Shown piece by piece: positions 23,603 to 33,379 of a stretch of 43,390 bases of DNA. The position numbers and the translations under genes were made by a program. The first letter of the stretch is position 1. Every line of letters starts with the position of its first letter. Under the pieces are notes generated by a model. It saw nothing but the letters and a program-made list of their open reading frames with translations, was not told the origin of the DNA and ran no database searches. Origin of the DNA: RGIG8748 sp045646525 (GTDB lineage Bacteria > Bacillota > Clostridia > UMGS1810); NCBI GenBank assembly GCA_045646525.1, contig JAZRKX010000013.1:1-43390 (forward strand). The letters are read 5' to 3'.

Positions 23603-26600
23603 ATGAAAAAAAGACTACTAAGCATAATAACCGCGCTCATAATGACGCTTGGTTTATTTGCTTCCTACCCCGCAGGTGCGCTTACTACGAGAGATCCGTT
23701 TCAGGAGCTCGCATTCGGCACCTACGACGGCTACAAGGCAGAGCCCGCTCCCGAGGTGTGGCTTGAGCATGGTATATATGAGCAGAGCAAGGACTACTGG
23801 ATAGTTTTCAACAATGTAAACTTTACCTCCAGTCCCAAGAGTGTTACACTTTCCGCTTATTCTGCAAATACCAAGGTTACACAAACGGGCTACATAGAAT
23901 TAAGGCTCGATTCCCCCGACGGACGCCTTATAGCAAGCATAAAGCCCAATCCCTCTACAGCATGGGGTGCAACCGCAAATACCGTGGTTGATATTACCGA
24001 AGAGGTTACAGGCATCCACGATTTGTATGCCGTATACCGAGAAACCCACTATCAGTATCGTATAGGCGGTATTAAATTCAATGCCGTGGGAGACAATCTT
24101 CTAAGGGTAAACGGCAGAACATCGTCAAAACCGTATGTGGATTCCAAGGACGAAGAGGAATACAGAATGGCAAACAAGCTTGTACATCTCGGTCTCATGG
24201 AAGCCGCAGGCGAAAACACCTTTGGCTACGAAACCCCTCTCACCGTAGAGGATGCATTAAAGGCTGCATCCCGCATGCAGGGACTCGACTTTGAGTCACA
24301 GGTTAAAAAAGACGCTACATCCGAAACACAGTATTTCAGACAGTTTGGCTACAACAAAGCCGATGACTTCGGCAAATATGTTGCTACAGACCCCATTACC
24401 GCAGAGGACTTTTGCGGACTCATACTCGGTGTGCTGGGCTGGAACGAGGTAATCAAGGCAAAGGGCACCACTGTAATGAAGCAGGCACAGTCGCTCAAGC
24501 TTTTCAGCGGTATGACTGCTCCTTCCGCATCCGCTTTTGTTACCAGAGGTCAGGCGGCACAGATTTTAGAAAACGCTCTCGATTCAAAGTACCTTATGGT
24601 AAGCGCCGTTACAGATAAAGGCGGCTATGAATACGATGTCATAAAGGACGAGAGTATAATACGCCAGTTTGACGATGTATACAAAACAGAAGGCGTTGTG
24701 GACCACAGCTACATCACAGCTCTGTCCTCAGGGAAAAGCGGTGTTGACATGACAGATGTTGTCATAGACGGCAATGTATACAACATGGGCAATACCGACA
24801 TCATGTACTGTGTCGGCAAGAGGGTTGATTTCTGGTTCAAATACGATAAGGATACCAACGAGCGTACCATTCTCTACTACGAGGAGCCCGAGGGTCAATC
24901 AACACATGTAACCTCGGAGCAGCTTATTAAAATCGGCATGTCCGAAGCACAGTACGAGGACAACAAGGGAAAAATTAAAACCGTTAAGTTCAAAAGTGCA
25001 GTTCCCGTTATATACAACGGCTCATTTGCAAAGGGCTATACTACAGTATCGGGACTTATAGGCAACCTTAGTAAATTCAAAGGAAGCATTACCTTTGTAA
25101 GCAACGATGGCGACAAAAATGCAGATATCATAATCATAGAGAGCTATAAGTCTGTAATTTTCAAGTCCTTCAACGAAAATGAAGGATTTATATTGGATGC
25201 AGACGGCAGACGCTATGACCTTAAAAACGGCAGCAAGCAGTACATGTACACCTCATTTAAAGAGGACGGCTCTGCTACAGATATGGATGTGGTTTCAAAG
25301 GGAACAGTACTCGACATAGCAACCACTTATGGTACCTCAGGCACCGCCTACAACACCATCATAGTATGCGATGGCTCTGTGTACGGTGAGGTTACACATA
25401 TACAGTCCGATTATGTAACCATAGACGGCTTTGAGTACAGATTAAGCCCCGAACTTATTGACGACTCGCTTATAGCAAATAATGCCAAGGTCGAGGCGGG
25501 TGCTGTAGGCACCTTCCGTACAGACAGCTTTGGCTATATCCGCTCCTTCGAAAGCGGCGAAAAGCTTATGGCGGCAATCATAGTAGACTATGATACGGTA
25601 AGCGATGCTTTCGAAAGTGAGTTTTTGATTAAGCTCTATACCTCCGAAGGCAAGCTCATAACCTCAAACGGAGCTAAGAACATCTATGTAGACGGCAACA
25701 AATTTGATAGTCCGTCTGCATTAAAAGACTATCTTGACAAAAATGCCGTTAAGGGAAGTGTTGCCATATACAGACTAAACGGCAAAAAAGAGCTCAACAT
25801 GCTCGACACCATAGCGGTAGGCGACGGCGGCGTAAGAGACCGTATTGTAAGAATAGGTGTAAACAGCAGAAATCTTCTGTACGGCAATATCCTTTTCGGA
25901 AATATGAAAAGCGCTGCAGCCTGGGTTGGCTCTCTTGTGTTCACAGCACCGTATTCGGGCGGTGGATATACTGTGGACGAAGCCTCCTACGGTGTTACTA
26001 ACGCTCTCGACGGCGGTTGGGCAAGATATGATTTTTATTCGACCGACGGTAAGATAGGCTTTGCCAATGTAGCAGTTTTATACCCCGAGAGCATAGGCAA
26101 CGGCAGTAGTCTCTTTCTGGTAGAAAGACTTACTACTACCCTTACTCCCGACGGAGATGTAACTGCAGGTGCAGACGGCTGGTTTGTAGGCGGCAAGGCA
26201 TTAAGAGGCAGTATAACCTTTGATGCCATCACAGGCTACAGCAGCTATTTCTCCGACGAAATCAAGCCCGGAGATGTTATAAAGCTTGGCTACGATGCCA
26301 AGGGATTGGTAGTTAATGCAGGCACCTCGGCAACCGTTCCGACCGGTATTACCAAGAGTGAAATTTTTGCTACCGATAAGCTTTCAAATATTATTGGTAC
26401 AATTAACGGCACCCAATCCAGCGATACCGTATACTGGTACGGCGAGATTGTGGATATATCGGATATTTACATGGTTATGGAGAGCGAAGCAGGTGCTACC
26501 ATGGTATGCAATATCAAGAATGCCAAGGCTATCTGCTACAACTCGGATACCAACAAGGCAAGAGAAGTAGATTTTAACGATATAGCCTTGCGTGAGGGAG

Positions 26601-26677
26601 ATACTGTGGGAACAGGCACCAAGGTGCTTGTAAGACTCAATCAGTTCAAGGCAGGCACAATATTGTTCTATGAATAA
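23603..26677 (+). CDS. Secreted CBM6 and SLH-like protein (1024 aa)
   Basis: A signal peptide (1-26) is followed by a CBM6-type carbohydrate-binding module (about 32-160): 'GYIELRLDSPDGRLIASI', 'WGATANTVVDITEEVTGIHDLYAVYR' and 'YRIGGIKF'. Degenerate S-layer-homology-like repeats lie at about 185-333 ('EEYRMANKLVHLGLME', 'FVTRGQAAQILENALDS'). The remaining 690 residues are beta-rich and unassigned; recurring 'VDGNV', 'AIIVDYD' and 'GDVIKLGYDAKGLV'-like strands suggest repeated small beta domains. No catalytic signature is apparent. CBM6 modules bind beta-glycan chains, so this protein probably holds substrate near the wall. It lies in the run of secreted-protein genes 88 bases after the Ig-like gene, with AGAGGAG before its start. 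Confidence 0.7.
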   Translation: MKKRLLSIITALIMTLGLFASYPAGALTTRDPFQELAFGTYDGYKAEPAPEVWLEHGIYEQSKDYWIVFNNVNFTSSPKSVTLSAYSANTKVTQTGYIELRLDSPDGRLIASIKPNPSTAWGATANTVVDITEEVTGIHDLYAVYRETHYQYRIGGIKFNAVGDNLLRVNGRTSSKPYVDSKDEEEYRMANKLVHLGLMEAAGENTFGYETPLTVEDALKAASRMQGLDFESQVKKDATSETQYFRQFGYNKADDFGKYVATDPITAEDFCGLILGVLGWNEVIKAKGTTVMKQAQSLKLFSGMTAPSASAFVTRGQAAQILENALDSKYLMVSAVTDKGGYEYDVIKDESIIRQFDDVYKTEGVVDHSYITALSSGKSGVDMTDVVIDGNVYNMGNTDIMYCVGKRVDFWFKYDKDTNERTILYYEEPEGQSTHVTSEQLIKIGMSEAQYEDNKGKIKTVKFKSAVPVIYNGSFAKGYTTVSGLIGNLSKFKGSITFVSNDGDKNADIIIIESYKSVIFKSFNENEGFILDADGRRYDLKNGSKQYMYTSFKEDGSATDMDVVSKGTVLDIATTYGTSGTAYNTIIVCDGSVYGEVTHIQSDYVTIDGFEYRLSPELIDDSLIANNAKVEAGAVGTFRTDSFGYIRSFESGEKLMAAIIVDYDTVSDAFESEFLIKLYTSEGKLITSNGAKNIYVDGNKFDSPSALKDYLDKNAVKGSVAIYRLNGKKELNMLDTIAVGDGGVRDRIVRIGVNSRNLLYGNILFGNMKSAAAWVGSLVFTAPYSGGGYTVDEASYGVTNALDGGWARYDFYSTDGKIGFANVAVLYPESIGNGSSLFLVERLTTTLTPDGDVTAGADGWFVGGKALRGSITFDAITGYSSYFSDEIKPGDVIKLGYDAKGLVVNAGTSATVPTGITKSEIFATDKLSNIIGTINGTQSSDTVYWYGEIVDISDIYMVMESEAGATMVCNIKNAKAICYNSDTNKAREVDFNDIALREGDTVGTGTKVLVRLNQFKAGTILFYE

Positions 26678-26689
26678 GGAGAAAAAGCT

Positions 26690-28573
26690 ATGAAGAAAAG
26701 ATTATTAATACTATTATCTGCACTTACTATTATATGCAACACAGTAGCTTTTGCATCCTCCGAGCCTGCAGTAACCATCGACAAGTGCGTTCTTGATGAA
26801 AATTACAATCTTATTGTGGAAGCAAGAGTACCCGGTGCTCTCAAAAAGCAAAAAATAGGTGTTATCTGCACCGACCCCGACGGAAATGTTGTATTTTCCG
26901 ACCAGACCACGCTTCTTAACAGAAATGAGGCAGGAGAGCTTACAGCAAGCTTCTACAGCGTTAAGTTTCAGCCTCAGTTCAAAAGCGGAGACTATACGGT
27001 TACCGTTTCGGGTAAGGGCGTAGCCAAAGACACCGATACTATTACATACTACGGAGTTGATTCATGGAGCAGTGCCCTCAATGCCGTGGTAGATGCAGAC
27101 GGCAGCGCAATACTTACTGCCGCTTCCAAGGATTCGGACCACGGAGCGACTAATGCTGAGATTCTCGGTATAGATGTGTCTCTCCTCAAGTCCTTTACCA
27201 AAACAGGTGAGTTCTATGCTCTTATAGACAACGATGATGCAAAATTCAGCATAGAGGGTCTTGACCCGAGTGACGAGGAGGATGCTCTTGCTATTCAGGA
27301 TGTTGTTATAGCATTCAAATCGCTTTGGAGTGAAGCTGTGCGCATAGGCGAGTACTACAATGCCGATACGGCAGAAGATGTTAAGGACTGGTTTGCTAAA
27401 AATCAGAAGCTATATGACGATAATCCCACAGAGGAGAATATGCGCTTTGACTTCAACGGAAACGACAAGCCCGAAACCTTAAGCGAGGACAGAAATGTAT
27501 ACTTAATGCAGAGCTTTGTGTTAAACAAGTCTCTCTCTGCCATGGCTTCTGCCGACAAACAGGACGGCGGAAACCGCGTGGGCGAATTTTACAGCACTCT
27601 CGCATCGGATAAGCCCGCATTTGCCATTGATGCAGCGGGCAACACATGGGATGAAGCCACTCCTGCAAATGCTGCTTTGCACGCTATAACAGAAAGGCTC
27701 AGAGAGGGAATTGTCCTTTCCACCGCTCTGTATATGCCCTCTGAATACCTCGACAGTATTCTTACAGGTGCTTCGGGAGTTGTGGACATAGATGATACCA
27801 AATTCAAATCGGTATCGGACAAATCCGCACTCTATACAGGAATCGTAGGCACAGAGTATCAAAGCCTTGAGGCTCTTGCAGATGCTATTGATAAAAAGCT
27901 CGGTGAGCTTACCGACGATAGTGATAGCGGCTCGACAGGCTCTTTACCCGACTCTTCCGGTTCGAATCGGGGCGGAAGTGTAGCTACAAGCGGAGGCTCT
28001 AAAACAGAGGATGCTGCAAAGGAAGAAAACGCATCGGGCATCTTTGCCGATGTGCCTGCAGGCCACTGGGCATCGGGCGCGATAAATGCACTTTTTGAAA
28101 AAGGTGTTGTAAACGGCAAGGGCAACGGTATATTCGACCCCGACGGTATTGTAACCCGTTCGGAATTTGTAAAGATGCTTATATGTGCGTTTGGCTTCTC
28201 TACAGACGGAATAGAATGTGAATTCTCGGATTTGACAAGCGGCATGTGGCAGTATCCGTATATAGCCGCAGCAAGCGAGCTCGAAATTGTAAAGGGCTTT
28301 AGTGACGGACGCTTTGGCGTAAACGATGTAATTACCCGTCAGGATATGGCAGTCCTTGCAGAGAGAGCAATGAGAATATACGGAGAAATCATCACAGACG
28401 CAAATGCAGACTTTACAGACATTGCACAGGTATCGGATTATGCGCAGGGCTCCGTAAAGACTCTTGCGGCACTTGGCATAATAAACGGCATGCCCGACGG
28501 AAGCTTTGCACCGCACAAAACGGTTACAAGAGCACAGGCGGCAAGCATTATTTACAGAGCAATCAGTAATTAA
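26690..28573 (+). CDS. Secreted SLH-anchored surface protein (627 aa)
   Basis: A signal peptide (cleavage near 'AFA-SSE', residue 22) is followed by an Ig-like module (about 25-125) related to the N-terminal module of the next protein. A helical central region (about 130-405) has no recognised motif. A Ser/Gly-rich linker (about 405-440) leads to three C-terminal SLH domains (about 450-627): 'FADVPAGHWASGAINALFEKGVV', 'FSDLTSGMWQYPYIAAASELEIV' and 'FTDIAQVSDYAQGSVKTLAALGI', each followed by a 'F.....(V/I)TR.(E/D/A)' helix. SLH domains bind pyruvylated secondary wall polymers, so this is the one well-anchored member of the secreted set. Sharing an N-terminal module with the beta-helix protein hints at a joint surface complex. 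Confidence 0.85.
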   Translation: MKKRLLILLSALTIICNTVAFASSEPAVTIDKCVLDENYNLIVEARVPGALKKQKIGVICTDPDGNVVFSDQTTLLNRNEAGELTASFYSVKFQPQFKSGDYTVTVSGKGVAKDTDTITYYGVDSWSSALNAVVDADGSAILTAASKDSDHGATNAEILGIDVSLLKSFTKTGEFYALIDNDDAKFSIEGLDPSDEEDALAIQDVVIAFKSLWSEAVRIGEYYNADTAEDVKDWFAKNQKLYDDNPTEENMRFDFNGNDKPETLSEDRNVYLMQSFVLNKSLSAMASADKQDGGNRVGEFYSTLASDKPAFAIDAAGNTWDEATPANAALHAITERLREGIVLSTALYMPSEYLDSILTGASGVVDIDDTKFKSVSDKSALYTGIVGTEYQSLEALADAIDKKLGELTDDSDSGSTGSLPDSSGSNRGGSVATSGGSKTEDAAKEENASGIFADVPAGHWASGAINALFEKGVVNGKGNGIFDPDGIVTRSEFVKMLICAFGFSTDGIECEFSDLTSGMWQYPYIAAASELEIVKGFSDGRFGVNDVITRQDMAVLAERAMRIYGEIITDANADFTDIAQVSDYAQGSVKTLAALGIINGMPDGSFAPHKTVTRAQAASIIYRAISN

Positions 28574-28587
28574 AAAGGAGTTTTAAA

Positions 28588-31533
28588 ATGAAGCTGAAGT
28601 TTATTGCAGTTATGCTGCTTTTAGCAGTTATATTACCTATATCGGCATTGGGTGCCCCGGCGGCAAAAGCCACCGATATAACAAACGCAACCCTTAAAGG
28701 AAATGTTCTTGAAATATCGGGCGAAATTGCAGGCGGCCTCAAGGGTGTAAATGTGGGACTTGTGGTATACGATAGTGCCGATAACATCATCCACATAGAC
28801 CAGGCAAAAACTGAGGGTCTCGCAGGTACAAGGGATGCAGTAGGCTTTAGCTTTACCAAAACCAACATGACTAAGCCCCAAAGCGGATACAAGGCAGTTG
28901 TATCCGCCAAGGGCTATGCTTCATCGGAAAAAGAGATAGAATATACAAGTGTAAGAGAATTCTATGTATCTGCCAATGGCGCAGAGGGTGCAGACGGCAC
29001 CTTCCAAAATCCCTTTGGTACTTTCGAGGAGGCAAGAGACGCAGTAAGTGATTACAAAGAAGCAAACGGCGGACTTCTTCCGTCGGATGTGGTTGTATAC
29101 TTAAGAGGCGGAGATTATGTGCGTACATCGGCATTTACCCTTACAGCAGCCGATTCGGGAAATAACGGGCACACAGTAACCTACAGAGCATACCCCGGTG
29201 AAACACCCAAAATCATTGCAACCTCGGGTGTACTTACCGGTTGGACAGAGGAAAACGGTGTATGGAAGGCACAGGGAACAACTCCGCAGATGATTACAAT
29301 AAACGATGGCAATACTGCTGTCGGTCTCGTAGCACGCGAACCCAATAGCGGATATGCTAAGTCTGATAAGGTGGACGGAGTTTTATCTACAATAACTTTC
29401 AAAGAGAAGTATGCGGATGATATAAAGGATTTTACAGTAGAATCCGGCGATCATAACTTCTTTGTGGCTATATGGCCCAACGGAGAAAACGGCACAGCAA
29501 TCTGGTCCCAGTTCGTGGCACCTGTTAAGGTTACAGACACCGTAGATGGCATTACCTCCTTTTCGATACTTAATAATGGTATAGGCTATTACATAAACAC
29601 CAACAGCAGATACTACCTTATGGGCGCTAAAGAGTTTCTGGATGCAGAGGGCGAGTTCCATGTGGACAGGACTAATAATGTGGTAAACTTTATCCCGCCT
29701 GCAAATTGCACTATGACAGCGGATACCGTGCTCTACGGTGCAGGAAGCTTTGACCCCATATCCATTGTGGGCACAGCCGATGACCCTGCAAGCGACATAC
29801 ATATATCGGGCATAGAGATAATCGGCTCTACCAGACTCTATGCAGGTGTAAACCTGCAGCATTGTGAGGATATATCCGTAAGCAAGATGTATATTCACGA
29901 TATATCGGGCGACGGCATAAAAACAAGCGGAATAAATAACCGCGTAGAGATTTATGACAACAGAATAGACAGTGTAGGTGCAAACGGCGTTAACTTATCT
30001 TCAAAGCTTGCCAATACGGAAGCACCCGAGATTAAGGGCTCCTACAGCAAGAATAACAAAATTTACAATAACTACATCTCGAATGTAGGCAAACTTGTGG
30101 GCTCCTCATCGGCAGTAGCGGTATATAACTGCGAAGGCACGCTTATATCCAACAACTTAATTCACGGCTCGGGAAGATTCGGAATTTTGCTCAATTCCAA
30201 CTTACATCTTGAGCATGTTATCGGCAAAACTATCGCAGGAGAGGTAGTAACCAAAGAAAATGCTCATGAATTTGTACCCACAAGAGCTAATATCATTGAA
30301 TACAACGATGTCTACGATTGTATGAGTGACTCCGAAGACGGAGGCCTCATATATATGGTAGCACACGATAATATAATAAGATACAACCATATGCACGATT
30401 CAGTTACAAATGTATCAGGCGGGTTAATCGGTCTGTACCTTGACAATGGTTCTCAGCACAACGAAGCATACGGAAATCGTGTATATAACCTTACAGATGG
30501 CGGAACAGGCAATAGCACCTATGGCTTCAATATAAGAGGCAATTACAATACATTTACAAACAACATAGTTGCAAACATGAAGCTCAACGGCGGCTATGCC
30601 TTTCAGGTACATGGATACGACGATAATACAGTCAGAAACAATATTGTGTATAACTGCGGCAACAGAATATTCTATATAGACGCAAAATCAAGGCTCGCGG
30701 AGTGTGATAACAACATATACTATGACAAAGACCTCAGCCAAAATGGTTTGCAGTTTTTCGTAGAGGATAAAACCAGTGCAAAGGGCTTTGAAATATGGAA
30801 GCAATCATATGGTTTCGATAAGAATTCTGTATTTGCCGACCCCGGATTTATGGATGAGGCAAACGCCGATTTCCGTATGTCGGATTCCACCGGTTTCCAA
30901 GATATTTACACTCAAAATATAGGCCTTACACCCGATTATTCCTATGCCGAGGACGGAGCTTACAAGAAACTCTTTGTAAGTGTGGATGGAGAAGAGTCAA
31001 ACCCCGGTACCGTAGTTGCAGGCGAGGATAAACAGATAAAACTTAAAGTCTTTGCACGAAACACAGGTAATTTTGGCATAAACAATGTAAGCGCAAGCTT
31101 TGTATCTCACAATGAGGATATTGTTACAGTTTCCACCGACGGAACACTCAACATAAAGGGCAGAGGCAAGGCTAAGGTAACTGTATCGGCAGGAAACATT
31201 CATACAGATATATACATAGATGTATCGGGTGCGGGAATATGGTTTGAGGATGCAAACGGCAACTACATAACCTCATTGAATGTGGATTTGGGCAGTATCA
31301 AGGCAGTAGCAGACCCCGGCGATGCGGATACCGAAGACAGCGAATTAATCATTGCAGTATATAGCGGCAATACCTTAAAGACCTCCACAGTAGCGACAAC
31401 AAAGGCAGACGGTATATACACTATAGATATGAATTTGTCGGGTGTGGATACTTATGACACAGTAAAGGCATTCTTCTGGAAGAAAGGCAGCCTGTATCCC
31501 ATATTCAAAAACAAAACAATTACAAAGGACTGA
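28588..31533 (+). CDS. Secreted right-handed beta-helix protein (981 aa), second depolymerase candidate
   Basis: A signal peptide (1-22 or 1-27) is followed by an Ig-like module (about 28-118) and a right-handed beta-helix (about 125-770). The helix starts with 'FYVSANGAEGADGTFQNPF', 'VYLRGGDYVRTSAFTLTAADSG' and 'YRAYPGETPKI', as in GH141-like proteins. The acidic motif D581-S-E-D584-G-G-L-I-Y589 matches that of the 1376-aa paralogue. A Big_2-like domain (about 790-880) and a C-terminal beta module (about 885-981: 'LIIAVYSGNTLKTSTVATT', 'VKAFFWKKGSLYPIFKNKTI') end the protein; the latter resembles the tail of the Ig-like protein at 20687. No anchor is seen. It may act as the second endo-enzyme on the same polysaccharide. 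Confidence 0.75.
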   Translation: MKLKFIAVMLLLAVILPISALGAPAAKATDITNATLKGNVLEISGEIAGGLKGVNVGLVVYDSADNIIHIDQAKTEGLAGTRDAVGFSFTKTNMTKPQSGYKAVVSAKGYASSEKEIEYTSVREFYVSANGAEGADGTFQNPFGTFEEARDAVSDYKEANGGLLPSDVVVYLRGGDYVRTSAFTLTAADSGNNGHTVTYRAYPGETPKIIATSGVLTGWTEENGVWKAQGTTPQMITINDGNTAVGLVAREPNSGYAKSDKVDGVLSTITFKEKYADDIKDFTVESGDHNFFVAIWPNGENGTAIWSQFVAPVKVTDTVDGITSFSILNNGIGYYINTNSRYYLMGAKEFLDAEGEFHVDRTNNVVNFIPPANCTMTADTVLYGAGSFDPISIVGTADDPASDIHISGIEIIGSTRLYAGVNLQHCEDISVSKMYIHDISGDGIKTSGINNRVEIYDNRIDSVGANGVNLSSKLANTEAPEIKGSYSKNNKIYNNYISNVGKLVGSSSAVAVYNCEGTLISNNLIHGSGRFGILLNSNLHLEHVIGKTIAGEVVTKENAHEFVPTRANIIEYNDVYDCMSDSEDGGLIYMVAHDNIIRYNHMHDSVTNVSGGLIGLYLDNGSQHNEAYGNRVYNLTDGGTGNSTYGFNIRGNYNTFTNNIVANMKLNGGYAFQVHGYDDNTVRNNIVYNCGNRIFYIDAKSRLAECDNNIYYDKDLSQNGLQFFVEDKTSAKGFEIWKQSYGFDKNSVFADPGFMDEANADFRMSDSTGFQDIYTQNIGLTPDYSYAEDGAYKKLFVSVDGEESNPGTVVAGEDKQIKLKVFARNTGNFGINNVSASFVSHNEDIVTVSTDGTLNIKGRGKAKVTVSAGNIHTDIYIDVSGAGIWFEDANGNYITSLNVDLGSIKAVADPGDADTEDSELIIAVYSGNTLKTSTVATTKADGIYTIDMNLSGVDTYDTVKAFFWKKGSLYPIFKNKTITKD

Positions 31534-31539
31534 TAGCAT

Positions 31540-33366
31540 ATGTTTTTTAGACCAAAGGTATTTAAGGCAACATCCGAGGAAAAAATCCGTATTTCCGACA
31601 AGTTCAGCATTGTAAGCGATTTTCCCCAAAATCCCTTCCAAAATTCCGTTATTTCTTCTGTGGCGGAGGAGAATGGTACTGTAGATAAGATTTTTATACA
31701 CAGCGGAGTTCCCGAAAGCTTAGTTGCGGAAAATGGCGGAGTATACGGTGCAAATTCTGAGGAATATGCAATTTCTATAGACAAAGAGATACACATATAT
31801 GCTTCCTCACCTAAGGCTGCAGGCTATGCTGTAATTACTCTTAAGCAGCTTTCGGATGCCGATGAACTTACACCGCTTTTTATATACGATTATCCCGAAA
31901 ACAAGCTTCGGGCACTCAGAATATTTACCCCGGGAAGAGAGCAGTTTGACGACTTCAAAAGGGTAATTGACCTTTTGACCTACTACAAAAACAATGTTCT
32001 TATAATGGAAGTCGGCGGTGCCATGGAATATAAAAGACATCCCGAAATCAACAAGGCGTGGGAGGAAAAGGCAAAGAGGTTTAATGCCATAGGTCCCAAG
32101 GCAGTTCGCCTCGGCTTATTAAGGTACAACTATCCCAAGGTTGGTATGCAGAGAAATAACGGCGGCGGCTCATATATAACTCAGGAGGAGATGAAAGAAC
32201 TCGTTTCCTACTGCAAAGAGCGCGGTATAGAGGTTATTCCCGAGGTGCCGAGCTACAGCCACAGCGATTACATAGTGAATGCACATCCCGAGCTTCGCGA
32301 TATTGACATGGCTCTGGGCGATCCCGATACATACTGTCCCTCAAATCCCGATACCTACAAGCTGCTTTTTGATATTTTGGATGAGATTACAGAGGTGTTT
32401 GAGCCAAGCTATGTACACATAGCCCACGACGAGCTCACTACCTCGGGTGACAGATGCGAAAGGTGCCGTGCCACAGGCAAGAGCGCTGCGCGTATTTTTG
32501 CTGATGATGTAATTAAGATTTATGACTATCTTGCAGCCAAGGGCATAAAAACAATGATGTGGGCGGATGTTACTCTGCCTACCGCTACAGGTGCCGGCTA
32601 CAACAGAAAAGGTGACTGGGACTATATTCCGCCCCGTTACGAATGCCGTGATATGCTCCCGAGAGATATCATTTTGGTAAACTGGCACTATGTATATGGA
32701 GCAAAGTACGACGATGAACTTTTAAGCCGAGGATACAACCTTGCATACGGCAATTTGCAGCCAAATCATATACCGGACTGGAAAGAGCGTACAAACAAGG
32801 ATGGCTTTATTGGCGGTGTTGTATCCGGATGGTGCCCTGTAACCGACCGTGGACTAAGGTTGTGGGGTGTGTATATATCTGTTGTGTACTATTCATACCT
32901 GTACTGGGCAGAGCGCTTTGAAGTGAGCGAGAGGGAAGAACTTTTTTACAAATCTGCTAATGAAACCTATCGTTATTACAATACATACAATGTGCCAACA
33001 CCTGAACGAGTAGTGGAGGTGGAACATGCTTTGTACAACCTTAATGGTTCTGTTTTGGCGGACTACACTGCAGAAAACGGTTCGGGCTTCATTCCTTTTG
33101 GATTTTACCTTGTGTTATACTCAGACGGCACCACTGCAAAGCTTCCTGTACTGTACAGAAAGAACATTGCTTTTGGAAGGCTTATAGGCGGTTCATGCTC
33201 GGGCGCAGAGTGTGAAGTTCTTGAAACCGGTAGCTTTGACGGAAAGGTGTTTTACAGAACAGTATACGAAAATCCTTATCCCGAAAAGAATATCATAGGA
33301 ATTAACTTTATGAAGGATTCACCGATACCTTTTGATTTAACCGTAAGAAATTTCACAATTAAGTAG
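31540..33366 (+). CDS. GH20-like beta-N-acetylhexosaminidase (608 aa)
   Basis: The N-terminal alpha/beta domain (about 1-110) is the usual GH20b-type lead domain. The TIM barrel follows with 'LRALRIFTPGREQFDDFKRVIDL' and 'CKERGIEVIPEVPSYSHSDY'. The catalytic Asp-Glu pair is D297-E298 in 'VHIAHDEL', where most GH20 enzymes have H-x-GGDE, so the two glycines are replaced by Ala-His. The Cys pair after it ('CERCRATG') and 'KTMMWAD' fit the family. No signal peptide is present, so it is cytoplasmic. It begins the set of intracellular enzymes, 6 bases after the beta-helix gene. It should remove terminal GlcNAc or GalNAc by substrate-assisted catalysis, though the altered motif leaves room for another substrate. 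Confidence 0.78.
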   Translation: MFFRPKVFKATSEEKIRISDKFSIVSDFPQNPFQNSVISSVAEENGTVDKIFIHSGVPESLVAENGGVYGANSEEYAISIDKEIHIYASSPKAAGYAVITLKQLSDADELTPLFIYDYPENKLRALRIFTPGREQFDDFKRVIDLLTYYKNNVLIMEVGGAMEYKRHPEINKAWEEKAKRFNAIGPKAVRLGLLRYNYPKVGMQRNNGGGSYITQEEMKELVSYCKERGIEVIPEVPSYSHSDYIVNAHPELRDIDMALGDPDTYCPSNPDTYKLLFDILDEITEVFEPSYVHIAHDELTTSGDRCERCRATGKSAARIFADDVIKIYDYLAAKGIKTMMWADVTLPTATGAGYNRKGDWDYIPPRYECRDMLPRDIILVNWHYVYGAKYDDELLSRGYNLAYGNLQPNHIPDWKERTNKDGFIGGVVSGWCPVTDRGLRLWGVYISVVYYSYLYWAERFEVSEREELFYKSANETYRYYNTYNVPTPERVVEVEHALYNLNGSVLADYTAENGSGFIPFGFYLVLYSDGTTAKLPVLYRKNIAFGRLIGGSCSGAECEVLETGSFDGKVFYRTVYENPYPEKNIIGINFMKDSPIPFDLTVRNFTIK

Positions 33367-33379
33367 GGGGATATGGGCT

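Noticed and set aside
27944..28516. Long minus-strand frame (190 aa) opposite the SLH domains
   Set aside because: It is antisense to three well-defined SLH domains, has no ribosome site and encodes a Cys/Tyr-rich sequence typical of a shadow frame.
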